NCBI GenBank assembly: GCA_029624815.1
Contig: JARSSH010000004.1
Coordinates: 1-38,729 of the forward strand
DNA from: Candidatus Competibacter sp.
GTDB lineage: Bacteria; Pseudomonadota; Gammaproteobacteria; Competibacterales; Competibacteraceae
Length of the DNA stretch: 38,729 bases
Direction of reading: 5' to 3'
In this document: positions 1 through 8,161 of the stretch, one piece after another
Layout: each line of letters opens with the position of its first letter
How positions within the stretch are numbered: position 1 is the first letter of the stretch
Notes under the pieces: model-generated
Told to the model about the DNA's origin: nothing
What the model saw: the letters and a program-made list of their open reading frames with translations, nothing else
Database searches by the model: none
Program-made: the position numbers and the translations under genes

Positions 1-44
1 TGGTCGTTCTCGCCTTCCTCGCACTCTTAATTAGGAGATCGTAA

Positions 45-260
45 ACAGGCTCTTATACCCAGGCTCCGGAGTTGTGTATCGAAGTGGCCTCGCCATCCAA
101 TACCACCGAAGAATTGGCGAAGAAAACCCGGCTGTATCTGGAAGCGGGTGCGGTCGAAGCGTGGATTATGTGCGAGGACGGGACCGTGGAAGTGTACGGT
201 CCCGAGGGACGGCGGACGCACTCGTCGTTTGGAATTTCCGTGGCGCCGCTCGATCTGTAG
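45..260 (+). pseudogene. Uma2-family nuclease remnant (C-terminal part)
   Basis: The open frame runs from just after a TAA at 42-44 to a TAG at 258-260 and encodes about 70 residues. The start ('..QAPELCIEVASPSN') and the following 'LAKKTRLYLEAGAVEAWI' match the C-terminal half of the Uma2 (DUF820) restriction-endonuclease-like fold, including the E-V strand and the K-x-x-x-Y helix typical of the family. The family is usually 180-200 residues long, so the N-terminal two thirds, including the usual catalytic Asp, are missing. None of the three forward frames supplies them in the 44 bases upstream. I read it as a decayed gene or one broken near the contig edge. A TTG at 72 could in principle start a 62-residue peptide, but no function is expected. 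Confidence 0.6.
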
Positions 261-266
261 TTAAAA

Positions 267-1457
267 TCAGCGCGTTGAAGCGGCCGATTCGTCACGGGTC
301 ATTTCCAGATAGCCCTGTCCCGTCACCGCCCGATCTCCAGCGCGCCCGCCAACCGCTACCGCCCCTTCCCAATACCGAACCGTCAGCCGCATTTCCTGAT
401 CGGCGATTTTAGGGGTGACTGTTAGATCCAGGTTCTCGGTCGGCACGCGCAGCCGCCAGCCGGCGGGGTAGCGGTCTCCGGTTTTCGAGCTGACCCATTC
501 ACCGACTGGTTGTAAATCCACCGCGTTCCAGCGCAACGCGCGGGGCGATCCATCGGCCGCGACCAGCACCCCCTTGCTAAACGGATCGACGCCGCCATCC
601 TTGCGCCGCAGCCGGTAAAACATCAGATCCCGTTCGTCGTCCAGTTGCAGCGCGAACCAATCCCAGCCGCTCTGTTCCGGTCCCAGCGCGCTGGTGCTCC
701 ATTCCCGGTCCAGCCAGCTCGCGCCGTGAATAGCGAACGTCTGTCCGTCGAGGCGGACCGTGCCATGGGTCGGCAGGCGGGTATAGGAATAGTAATAAGA
801 TGCGTTGCCGGGTTCGGCGCTTTTCTGACTCAGACCTTGTTCGCCTTGCAAGATCAGCGGCTTGGCGGTGTCCAGCATCAGATCGACGGCGATGTCGTCT
901 TGATGCGCCCGTACCCGCAGCGGAAACGGTTCGGGTCCGGTGCTTGCCAGCTCCCAATCCTCCAGCCAGACGCGCAGCGGCGCTGCTTGCGCGCCCGCCA
1001 GCCCCATGGCGTCCCGGCTGAAGCGTTCGAAGGCCCGATGCCTGTTATCGGCTACGTCGGTCAGCGCAAAATGACCCATGTAGACTTGATTGGTGCGCCA
1101 AGCCGAATCCATGACTGGGGTGATCGGGGCTAGCGCGATGCGGAACAGAGTCAACTGGTAGCCGAATTGCCGCCCGCCAGCATCGGTCAGGTTGCCAGTC
1201 ACGTACCACCATTCATTACGGAATTCCGGGTGTGGACCGTGGTCGGCGGGGAAGATGAACGGTCGCGGTTGATAGGCTCGCTGGTAGCCGGCGCTGTCAT
1301 TGTCGCCCAGGGCGGAGTCAACACTAACGCCGTCAATAGCGCTGTTTTCCAGGTGGGTGCGAGGCCAGTGGTAATAGCCAGTCGTCGCCAGCACCAGAGC
1401 GGCGAACAGGATCGGTAATCCAATTTGCCACAATCGCCGATTCATGAACCCGAACAT
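267..1457 (-). CDS. AttH/CrtC-like lipocalin-domain protein, membrane-anchored
   Basis: This 396-residue protein has an N-terminal hydrophobic segment (about residues 8-27) that works as a signal anchor or signal peptide and predicts periplasmic exposure. The body carries the 'FRNEWWYVTGNL' and 'FGYQLTLFR' signatures of the AttH/carotenoid 1,2-hydratase-like superfamily (two lipocalin-like barrels), followed by 'SWLDREWSTSALG', 'GWDWFALQLDD' and a C-terminal 'YLEM'. Despite the CrtC relationship there is no carotenoid gene nearby. The gene starts 3 bp after an FtsX-type permease, and AttH-like proteins are known companions of LolCDE/MacB-like ABC exporters. A role as periplasmic partner for a lipid or lipoprotein substrate is an inference. 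ATG at 1457 or at 1445 could both start it. Confidence 0.85.
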   Translation of the reverse strand: MFGFMNRRLWQIGLPILFAALVLATTGYYHWPRTHLENSAIDGVSVDSALGDNDSAGYQRAYQPRPFIFPADHGPHPEFRNEWWYVTGNLTDAGGRQFGYQLTLFRIALAPITPVMDSAWRTNQVYMGHFALTDVADNRHRAFERFSRDAMGLAGAQAAPLRVWLEDWELASTGPEPFPLRVRAHQDDIAVDLMLDTAKPLILQGEQGLSQKSAEPGNASYYYSYTRLPTHGTVRLDGQTFAIHGASWLDREWSTSALGPEQSGWDWFALQLDDERDLMFYRLRRKDGGVDPFSKGVLVAADGSPRALRWNAVDLQPVGEWVSSKTGDRYPAGWRLRVPTENLDLTVTPKIADQEMRLTVRYWEGAVAVGGRAGDRAVTGQGYLEMTRDESAASTR

Positions 1458-1460
1458 CCG

Positions 1461-3968
1461 TTATTCACTGCGCAGCGCGTCGGCCGGACGGGCGCGAGCC
1501 ATCCGCCAGATTGGATACAATCCGGCCAGCAGGGCGGCGCCGATCGCCAGCGCCAGCGTTTCCAGCAATAGCAGCGGGTTCACTTGAAACGGCAGGCTCC
1601 AGCCGAAGGCCCGGCGGTTGATGACGAAGATCAGCACCGCCGCCAGCAACAGTCCGGTCGGTAGCGCCAGCAAGCCGGCGGCGGCCCCCATGAACCCCGT
1701 CTGCAACGAGACCAGCCCACCGATTTCTCTCGCCGTCATGCCGGTGGCGCGCAGTACCGCGAACTCTCGCGCTCGCTCCAGTTGCAGGGCCAGCAGCGCG
1801 CTCAACACGCCGACCACCGCCACCAGGATCGCCAGCAGCCGCAGCACGTTGGTGATGGTGAAGGTGCGATCGAAGATGTCCATTGTGACACCTTGGATAT
1901 CGCGGTTGGAGCGGATCAGTAGCGGCTGAATCGGTCCCAGCCGTTCCCGTAGGTGTGTCCGCAAGGTTGTCGGATCCGTGTCCGCCGCCGCGAATACCGC
2001 CGCCGAACCGACCGCCGGATCGTGCCAATAGCGTTCGTAGCCGGAACGGTGCAGCAAAATCCGACCATGCTCCGAACCGTAATCCAGGAATATCCCGGCG
2101 ATCACGAACGGGCGCGGCCCCTGTTCGGTCGGCAGATCTATCCGATCTCCGGCCGAGATCTGGCGACGGTAGGCCAGCGGTTCGGAAATCAACACCGCTT
2201 CGCCGGTTTCGAACAGTGGCCAGACGGTGTCCGTGGCGCCGGTGATCAGGTGGTAGCCAGTCTGGGAGGCGGTGGCGAGTTCCGCGGCAATCAGGGTTAC
2301 GGGGCGGCGATCCAGCGCGATCTTGAGCGCGCGATAGGTAGAGACCGCCGCCACGCCCGGCGTATCCCGCAGCACTGCCAGTGCGGCGGGGATCAGCACG
2401 TCCGAGCGGTCGCCACCGTCTTCGACGGAAGGCGAGGCAACATAGAGATCGGCGTTCAGCAGGTTGTCGATCCAAATCGTCACGCCGCCGCGAAAGCTAT
2501 CCACCATGATCCCGACGCCGATCGTGGCGGAAAAGGCGACCATCAGCGCCGCGACCGCGATGCCGGTGCGGCTCAGGTGGCGGGCGACATCGCGGTTGGC
2601 CATCCGCGCCAGCAACCCCAGTCGGGCGGTCAGCGGCCGGATCAGCCGGACCAGCCCGACCATGGCCGGCGGCGTCAGCAGCGCGCAGCCTAGAATCGAC
2701 AGGAACAGTCCGGCGAAACCCGCCGTCAGCGAGTGGAAAACCGCCAGCACCAGGCCGCCGCCGGCCAACAGCCCCAGGCCGGTCAGCATTAGTCGGGGCA
2801 GGGCGGCGCGCCAGCGGGTTTCGAGGTGGGCGCGGCTCAGTACCGCGCCCGGAGGTGCGTCGGCGGCTTCCCGCGCAGGCAGCCATGCCGCCGCCAGCGT
2901 CGCCAGCAGGCCGAGCGCCGCGCCCTTGGCCAGCGACCCCGGCGCGACGAACAACTCGCGAACGCTGAGGACATAGTACAGGTCGTTGATACTGCGGGTC
3001 ACCAGATGCACCAGTCCCGCCCCGAGCCATAGACCCAGAAGACCGCCCAGCAGCGTGCCGCCTAGCCCCAGCAGTAGCGCCTCGCCCAGCACACCGGCGA
3101 ACAGTTCCCGGCGGCTGACGCCCAGCGCTCGCAACAGACCCAGCAAGGCGCGGCGCCGCACCACCGAAAAAGTCATGGCGTTGTAGATCAAAAACATGCC
3201 GACCACCAGCGCCAACAGGCTCATGGCGGTCAGATTGAGCGAGAAGGCGGCGCTCAGATCGGCCGTGGCCTGATTGCGTTCGGCCGGCCGCTCCAGTCGC
3301 AGATCCGGTGGTAGCCAGGCCCGCGCTTCGGTCGCCAGACGCTCGCCGTCAGGCCCGTCCGGCAGAATCAGATCGATATGGTCCAGTCGACCGGGTCGGC
3401 CCAGCAACGTTTGCGCCGTGGCGATGTCGGTAACGATCAGACCTTCGAACGCCGCCCCCCGCAGCGTGCCGGCGCTGTGCAGGCTTAGGCGCCGCCCGCC
3501 ACGCTTTAGCACGACCTCCGCGCCCAGCGCCTCCGGCAATAACGCGGCGTCCGGCTTCAGCAACAGAGCGCGTAAATCGAAGTCGTTGCCGCTGAGGTCG
3601 GCGGCGAGATCGCGAAAGGGCGCTTCCGCGAACGGATCGATGCCAAGGATTTGCAGCAGTTGCCCCGGCTGGTCGGCGTGGGGCAGATAGCCGGTTACCA
3701 CCGGAGCCATCGGCCGGAGGCCGCGCTCGACCCGCAACCGGGTGTAAACCGTGTCGGGTACGCCTTGGGGGCCACCCAGAATGCGGTGGGTGGCATGGCC
3801 GGTGACGCGGTCCATGGCCAGCTCAAAACCGCGGCGGGCGCTGATATTGGCCAGATCCACCGCCAGCACCACCGCGACTCCCAGCGCGATGCCGAGAACC
3901 GTCAATCCCAGTTGCCAGGGATGGCGCAGCGAGTGCCGCAGCAATGCCCGCCAGAATAGCGGCGTCAT
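1461..3968 (-). CDS. ABC transporter permease, FtsX/MacB-like (two FtsX domains)
   Basis: This 835-residue inner-membrane protein has an N-terminal helix at about residues 20-40, followed by a large extracytoplasmic domain of roughly 200 residues ('[21 protein letters not shown]..'). A first FtsX core follows ('[25 protein letters not shown]', then '[16 protein letters not shown]'). A second extracytoplasmic domain comes next, and then a second FtsX core near the C-terminus ('[15 protein letters not shown]', '[17 protein letters not shown]'). The double-FtsX layout is typical of YbbP/AttFGH-type permeases rather than of single-domain LolC/E. The start overlaps the stop of the upstream ATPase gene by 4 bp (ATGA), so the two are translationally coupled. 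It probably exports or extracts a lipid or lipoprotein from the inner membrane. The substrate cannot be read from the sequence. Confidence 0.93.
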   Translation of the reverse strand: MTPLFWRALLRHSLRHPWQLGLTVLGIALGVAVVLAVDLANISARRGFELAMDRVTGHATHRILGGPQGVPDTVYTRLRVERGLRPMAPVVTGYLPHADQPGQLLQILGIDPFAEAPFRDLAADLSGNDFDLRALLLKPDAALLPEALGAEVVLKRGGRRLSLHSAGTLRGAAFEGLIVTDIATAQTLLGRPGRLDHIDLILPDGPDGERLATEARAWLPPDLRLERPAERNQATADLSAAFSLNLTAMSLLALVVGMFLIYNAMTFSVVRRRALLGLLRALGVSRRELFAGVLGEALLLGLGGTLLGGLLGLWLGAGLVHLVTRSINDLYYVLSVRELFVAPGSLAKGAALGLLATLAAAWLPAREAADAPPGAVLSRAHLETRWRAALPRLMLTGLGLLAGGGLVLAVFHSLTAGFAGLFLSILGCALLTPPAMVGLVRLIRPLTARLGLLARMANRDVARHLSRTGIAVAALMVAFSATIGVGIMVDSFRGGVTIWIDNLLNADLYVASPSVEDGGDRSDVLIPAALAVLRDTPGVAAVSTYRALKIALDRRPVTLIAAELATASQTGYHLITGATDTVWPLFETGEAVLISEPLAYRRQISAGDRIDLPTEQGPRPFVIAGIFLDYGSEHGRILLHRSGYERYWHDPAVGSAAVFAAADTDPTTLRTHLRERLGPIQPLLIRSNRDIQGVTMDIFDRTFTITNVLRLLAILVAVVGVLSALLALQLERAREFAVLRATGMTAREIGGLVSLQTGFMGAAAGLLALPTGLLLAAVLIFVINRRAFGWSLPFQVNPLLLLETLALAIGAALLAGLYPIWRMARARPADALRSE

Positions 3969-4654
3969 GGCGCTTCCCGGATGCGCCCGCCGTCCAGCAC
4001 CAGAATTCGGTCGGCGCGGGCGGCCACTTCCCGGCTGTGCGTGACCATGACGATGGCGCTGGCCGCCTGTCGGTGCAGGGCGAGCAGCAGATCCAGGATG
4101 CGCTCGCCGGTGGCGGCGTCGAGATTGCCGGTGGGTTCGTCGGCCAGCACGAGCAGTGGATCGTGGACCAGGGCGCGGACGATGGCCAGCCGTTGCTGCT
4201 CGCCGCCGGACAGCCTCTCCGGGAAACTTTGGCGGCGGTTGCCCAGTCCGACGTTGTCCAGTAATTCCAGCGCCCGGTCGCGCCGGTCCGGACTGGCCAG
4301 TCCGTTCAGCTCCAGCGGCAGAAGCAGGTTTTCCTCGGCGGTCAGAGTCGGAATCAGGTTGAAAAATTGGAAGACGAAACCGATATGGCGGCGACGAAAC
4401 CGGGTGCGTTCGATTTCGCTTAAATCGGTCAGCAGCCGGCCGTCGATGCGAATTTGCCCGGCATCCGGCAGATCGATGCCGCCGAGCAGGTTGAGCAGGG
4501 TGGACTTGCCAGAACCGGATTGACCCAGCAGGGCGACGAACTGATTGCGGGGGACATCCAGGGTCAAGTCGGCGAAGATGGTCCGCCGCAGGTCGCCTTC
4601 CGTGTAGTGCTTGGCCAGGTTCCGAATCGCGATGAAGGTGTCTGCGGGGTCCAT
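3965..4654 (-). CDS. ABC transporter ATP-binding protein, LolD/MacB type
   Basis: This 229-residue soluble ATPase has the full set of nucleotide-binding motifs: Walker A 'GQSGSGKST' near residue 44, a Q-loop in '[18 protein letters not shown]', the ABC signature 'LSGGEQQR', Walker B '[13 protein letters not shown]' and an H-loop 'VMVTHS'. The '[12 protein letters not shown]' and 'EPTGNLD' wording is characteristic of the MacB/LolD/FtsE family that pairs with FtsX-fold permeases, and the next gene is exactly such a permease, overlapping by 4 bp. It is the first gene of the three-gene minus-strand unit. The promoter must lie in 4655-4866, shared with the divergent exopolysaccharide operon. Confidence 0.95.
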   Translation of the reverse strand: MDPADTFIAIRNLAKHYTEGDLRRTIFADLTLDVPRNQFVALLGQSGSGKSTLLNLLGGIDLPDAGQIRIDGRLLTDLSEIERTRFRRRHIGFVFQFFNLIPTLTAEENLLLPLELNGLASPDRRDRALELLDNVGLGNRRQSFPERLSGGEQQRLAIVRALVHDPLLVLADEPTGNLDAATGERILDLLLALHRQAASAIVMVTHSREVAARADRILVLDGGRIREAP

Positions 4655-4738
4655 CGAATCCGTCGGGGTTGTGGTGGCTATAGACTGAAGAATGTATCAG
4701 CGACTACCATAATCATATTAGTTGCACAAAAGAGACTG

Positions 4739-4753
4739 TGGCTCGGTGGTTGA
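4739..4753 (+). promoter_or_regulatory. Candidate sigma-54 promoter upstream of the exopolysaccharide operon
   Basis: TGGC (4739-4742), a 7-nt spacer and TTGA (4750-4753) give the spacing of a -24/-12 element, but the -12 box has GA where GC is normally invariant. It lies about 115 bp upstream of the export gene in the 212-bp divergent intergenic region (4655-4866). XrtA/PEP-CTERM loci are often under sigma-54 and the PrsK/PrsR pair, which is why the site is listed. The rest of the intergenic region is AT-rich and shows no better sigma-70 element that I would defend. Confidence 0.22.
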
Positions 4754-4866
4754 ATTTTCTTGCCGATGGGCGTTGCGAATTTGAGAAGGAGGGTGGCGGT
4801 TTCAAGCGACCTATCCGGCCGTAAAGTCAGGACAATAATGGTTTAATTCTTGTTTTATAACGAGTT

Positions 4867-5559
4867 GTGGTGAATATGCGAGAGCTTGGAACATACAGGG
4901 TTAAGGCGTGCATGGGGATGTTGGCGGTTGTGCTCGTTCTCGGCGCTTGCGCCAAGCAGCCGGGCCTGCCACCTTCGACGCGATATGGTTCTCAGACGAC
5001 TTCACCGGAGACCTACAGTTACCTGATAGGTCCGGGTGACCAGCTTCAGGTTTTCGTTTGGCGCAATCCGGAAGTTTCGCAGACCGTGACCGTTCGTCCG
5101 GATGGCAAGATTAGCACACCGTTGGTGGAAGATTTGCAGGCCAGCGGCAAAACGTCCGCCCAACTGGCGAAGGATTTGGAAAAGGCACTGGAGACTTATA
5201 TCCGTCAACCGATCGTCACCGTCATTGTCGCGGGTGGGATTGGGCCATATAGCGAGCAGGTTCGGGTGATCGGTCAAGTGGCTGGATCGCGAGGTGGGCA
5301 GGCGAGCGGTTCGCAAAGTGGGAAAGCCAATGCGCAAGCCATCGCGTACCGACGGCAAATGACCTTGCTGGATGTGATGATTGCGGTCGGTGGTTTGAAC
5401 GAGTTTGCCGCTGGAAACAAAACAAAGCTGGTCCGAATGGAGGATGGTCAGCAAAATGAGTACGAGGTTCATCTGGACGATCTGCTCAACGGCGATATTT
5501 CCGCAAACGTGGATATATTGCCGGGCGATATTTTGATCGTCCCGGAGTCTTGGTTTTAA
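4867..5559 (+). CDS. XrtA-type exopolysaccharide export lipoprotein (Wza-like)
   Basis: This 230-residue outer-membrane polysaccharide export protein has a signal peptide with a lipobox ending 'LGAC' (about residues 26-29), so the mature protein is a lipoprotein. The poly-export domain follows ('YLIGPGDQLQVFVWRNPEVSQTVTVRPDG', residues ~55-85), then a SLBB-like segment with 'VRVIGQV' and 'MTLLDVMIAVGGL', ending with 'ILPGDILIVPESWF', the usual end of the PEP-CTERM-associated subfamily. It forms the export channel for the polymer assembled by the downstream genes. The start is GTG at 4867 or, equally plausible, ATG at 4876. It is the first gene of the operon and the chain-length gene follows 36 bp later. 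Confidence 0.93.
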   Translation: MVNMRELGTYRVKACMGMLAVVLVLGACAKQPGLPPSTRYGSQTTSPETYSYLIGPGDQLQVFVWRNPEVSQTVTVRPDGKISTPLVEDLQASGKTSAQLAKDLEKALETYIRQPIVTVIVAGGIGPYSEQVRVIGQVAGSRGGQASGSQSGKANAQAIAYRRQMTLLDVMIAVGGLNEFAAGNKTKLVRMEDGQQNEYEVHLDDLLNGDISANVDILPGDILIVPESWF

Positions 5560-5595
5560 GCTGGCGGCACAAATAAGCTCACGGGGTATGTATTT

Positions 5596-7152
5596 ATGAA
5601 CGACATCGTCGATCTGGCGCTGAGCTATTTGCGAGGTGTCTGGCGCCATCGATGGTATGCTTTGGGGTGTGCGTGGCTAATTTGCGTGATTGGCTGGATA
5701 GTGATTTTTAAGCTACCCGACCAATATGAAGCTTCGGCGCGGATATTTGTGGACAACCAGTCTGTTTTGCAGCCTCTGCTAAAAGGATTAACCGTCGATG
5801 TCGATCCTAATGCACAAGTCGGTTTGGTGGCGCGAACGCTACTTAGCCGTCCAAATTTAGAACGAATTATCCAATTATCCTATCTGGATAGACGAATGAA
5901 TGATCCTGAAGCATTGGATCGCTTGGTCAACATGTTGCAGCAACGGATCACATTACAGCAAATCGGTCCAAAAGAGGAAAATCTGTACAAAATTACTTTC
6001 GAAGATCGTGATCCGATACAGGCCAAAAGCGTGGTTCAGGCTGTGGTAAAGGTGTTTGAAGATAACTTGGGAGAGGCTCATCCGGATGCTGATGTCGCCC
6101 AACTTTTCTTGGAAAAGCAGATCAACGAATATGAAAATCGACTTATCGAGGCAGAAAATCGCCTAAAGGACTTCAAGCTCAAGAATATCGGTTTGATGCC
6201 TTCGGAGGGCCAGACATACAATGCGCGCATCCAACAAGCCACGGCGGCTCTTGACGTGGCTCGGCTGGAGTTGGCCCAAGCGGAAAAGCGTCGTAATGCC
6301 TTGCAACAAGAGCTGGATAGGTCGCTGCAGCGGCAACTTAAGGGTGGTGAGGGTGAACAAACGATCGTTTTGCCTATCGACGGGCGCATCCATGGATTGG
6401 AGCAGAAACTGAGTGATCTACTGGTCCAGTACACCGACAGGCACCCGGACGTCAGTATTCTGCGGAAAACCATCGCCGATCTTAAGGAGCAACGTGAACA
6501 GGAACGCGCCCAATACGCGGCCAACCTTGCTGAAAGCGGCGGCGGTGCCCGAAACCCAAAAGTGTACTCTTTTATTGACGAACTAAAAATCAAGCTGGCC
6601 GAGGAAGAAGCGAACGCCGCTTCGTTGCAGGTTCGGGTCGATGAATATATAAGGAGATATAGAGAGCTGAAGGCTCAAGTGAATATCCTGCCGCGGGTCG
6701 AAGCCGAATTGGCGGCGCTGAACCGCGACTACGAGATCGACCGCAGAAAGCACGATGATTTGGTCTCTCGACGGGAGGCGCTCAAGCTGTCCGAGCGCGC
6801 TGAGCAATCCAAGCAGGAAGTTCGTTTCAGGGTGGTCGATCCGCCTCGGGTGCCCATCAAGCCAACCGGACCAAGGAGACTGCTGCTAATGACCCTGGTG
6901 CTGGGAGCCGGTTTGGGTGCTGGAATGGGGTTGGGGTTTCTACTCTCGCAGCTCTGGCCAACCTTCGATAGCCGCCGCAGCCTTATGGAAGGCACGGGAA
7001 TTCCGGTGTTTGGCAGCGTCGGCAACATGTTGTCGCCACCGGCTTTGCGCCGCAGTCGGTGGTTGGCGGTTGCGTATGTCTCTTTGGGCGGGATGCTGCT
7101 GGTGGTTTACGCCGCTTTGATCGCTATCGTGGAGCGGGTTGATTTGCTATGA
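5596..7152 (+). CDS. XrtA-type polysaccharide chain-length determinant (Wzz/GNVR)
   Basis: This 518-residue inner-membrane protein has a transmembrane segment at about residues 22-40 ('CAWLICVIGWIVIF'), a Wzz domain ('YEASARIFVDNQSVLQPLLKGLTV'), a long periplasmic coiled coil (about residues 180-400, rich in E/Q/R/L heptads), a GNVR-type segment with 'LPRVEAELAALNRDYEI', and C-terminal transmembrane helices around residues 430-450 and 490-510. Proteins of this family set polymer length and are the membrane partner of the tyrosine autokinase encoded by the next gene. The two coding regions do not overlap if the kinase begins at the GTG at 7184. Confidence 0.93.
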   Translation: MNDIVDLALSYLRGVWRHRWYALGCAWLICVIGWIVIFKLPDQYEASARIFVDNQSVLQPLLKGLTVDVDPNAQVGLVARTLLSRPNLERIIQLSYLDRRMNDPEALDRLVNMLQQRITLQQIGPKEENLYKITFEDRDPIQAKSVVQAVVKVFEDNLGEAHPDADVAQLFLEKQINEYENRLIEAENRLKDFKLKNIGLMPSEGQTYNARIQQATAALDVARLELAQAEKRRNALQQELDRSLQRQLKGGEGEQTIVLPIDGRIHGLEQKLSDLLVQYTDRHPDVSILRKTIADLKEQREQERAQYAANLAESGGGARNPKVYSFIDELKIKLAEEEANAASLQVRVDEYIRRYRELKAQVNILPRVEAELAALNRDYEIDRRKHDDLVSRREALKLSERAEQSKQEVRFRVVDPPRVPIKPTGPRRLLLMTLVLGAGLGAGMGLGFLLSQLWPTFDSRRSLMEGTGIPVFGSVGNMLSPPALRRSRWLAVAYVSLGGMLLVVYAALIAIVERVDLL

Positions 7153-7183
7153 CCGCGCGGGTCGATTGCTGGAGAGCGTAAAG

Positions 7184-8134
7184 GTGGACAGTATCGAAAA
7201 AGCCATGCGCGGCCGGCCGCTGGGTTGGGTGACGCCGTTGGCGGTGAACGCTCCCGTTCGTCCCACAAAGAGCGACATGACCGGGAAAGCCGTCGCCGAT
7301 GTGGAGGAGGAGGCTCCGCCCAGCGAGGTTGCCGAGAAACCGGTGACCGCCGTGGTCAAGCGGACCCAACGTTCGGTGATGCTGGATTTCCAACAGATTC
7401 AGGCGGCGGGTCTGCTGGTGCCGGATACTCGCCGCAGCCGCATCAAGGAGGAGTATCGTCATATCAAGCGCCCTCTGCTTATGAATGTCGACGGCAAGGG
7501 AGCCATGGTCGCCGAGCATGCCAGTTTGATAGTAGTGACGAGCACCCGTCCCGGCGAAGGTAAAACCTTTACGGCTTGCAATCTGGCGTTGAGCATCGCC
7601 ACCGAGCGGAATCGGACGGTTTTACTGGTGGATGCCGATATAATCAAGCCTACCGTGGCGAAAATGCTGGGATTCGAAGCTGAACGGGGGCTGGTGGATT
7701 TTCTGGTCGACGATCAATTGGATTTAGCGGACGTGTTGGTGGATACCAACGTGCCTTCCTTGACTATCCTGCCCGCCGGCAGCAGACATCATCTGTCCAC
7801 CGAACTGTTGGCTGGCGAGAACATGCGACGATTGGCCACGGAAATGAGTCGCCGTTATCCCGATCGGGTGGTTATTTTCGATTCCCCGCCGCTGCTGGCG
7901 ACCACGGAGGCGAGCGTGCTGGCACGCCTGATGGGTCAAGTGGTCATGGTGGTTGAGGCCGAACGTACCCAGCAGTCTCAGGTCAAGGAAGCCTTGGCTC
8001 TTCTCGATCCCAATCAGATTGTGGGTTGCGTCCTTAACAAGGCCCGTGGCTTTTTGGGTTTGGATTATTATGGGTATGGCTACGATGTGAGAGAGGACGG
8101 TGGCGAAGGGGAGAGCGGTGCCAAGTCACGGTGA
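7184..8134 (+). CDS. XrtA-associated tyrosine autokinase (BY-kinase)
   Basis: This cytoplasmic bacterial tyrosine kinase controls polymerisation through the chain-length protein. It has Walker A 'STRPGEGKTF', Walker A' 'VLLVDADIIKPT', and Walker B 'VVIFDSPPLLA' followed by 'TEASVLARLMG'. The C-terminus has a short tyrosine cluster ('DYYGYGYD'), the usual autophosphorylation tail. The frame is open from a TTG at 7139 inside the previous gene, but I chose GTG at 7184. It gives the family-typical start 'MDSIEKAM' and has GGAGAG at 7171-7176 with 7 nt spacing. That makes about 316 residues. It sits in the usual third position of the XrtA gene order. Confidence 0.92.
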   Translation: MDSIEKAMRGRPLGWVTPLAVNAPVRPTKSDMTGKAVADVEEEAPPSEVAEKPVTAVVKRTQRSVMLDFQQIQAAGLLVPDTRRSRIKEEYRHIKRPLLMNVDGKGAMVAEHASLIVVTSTRPGEGKTFTACNLALSIATERNRTVLLVDADIIKPTVAKMLGFEAERGLVDFLVDDQLDLADVLVDTNVPSLTILPAGSRHHLSTELLAGENMRRLATEMSRRYPDRVVIFDSPPLLATTEASVLARLMGQVVMVVEAERTQQSQVKEALALLDPNQIVGCVLNKARGFLGLDYYGYGYDVREDGGEGESGAKSR

Positions 8135-8161
8135 AGCAGGGGTCAGCGGATACCCGGAATA

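Noticed and set aside
267-1457. Carotenoid 1,2-hydratase (CrtC)
   Set aside because: It shares only superfamily signatures. The context is an ABC exporter operon and no carotenoid genes are present.
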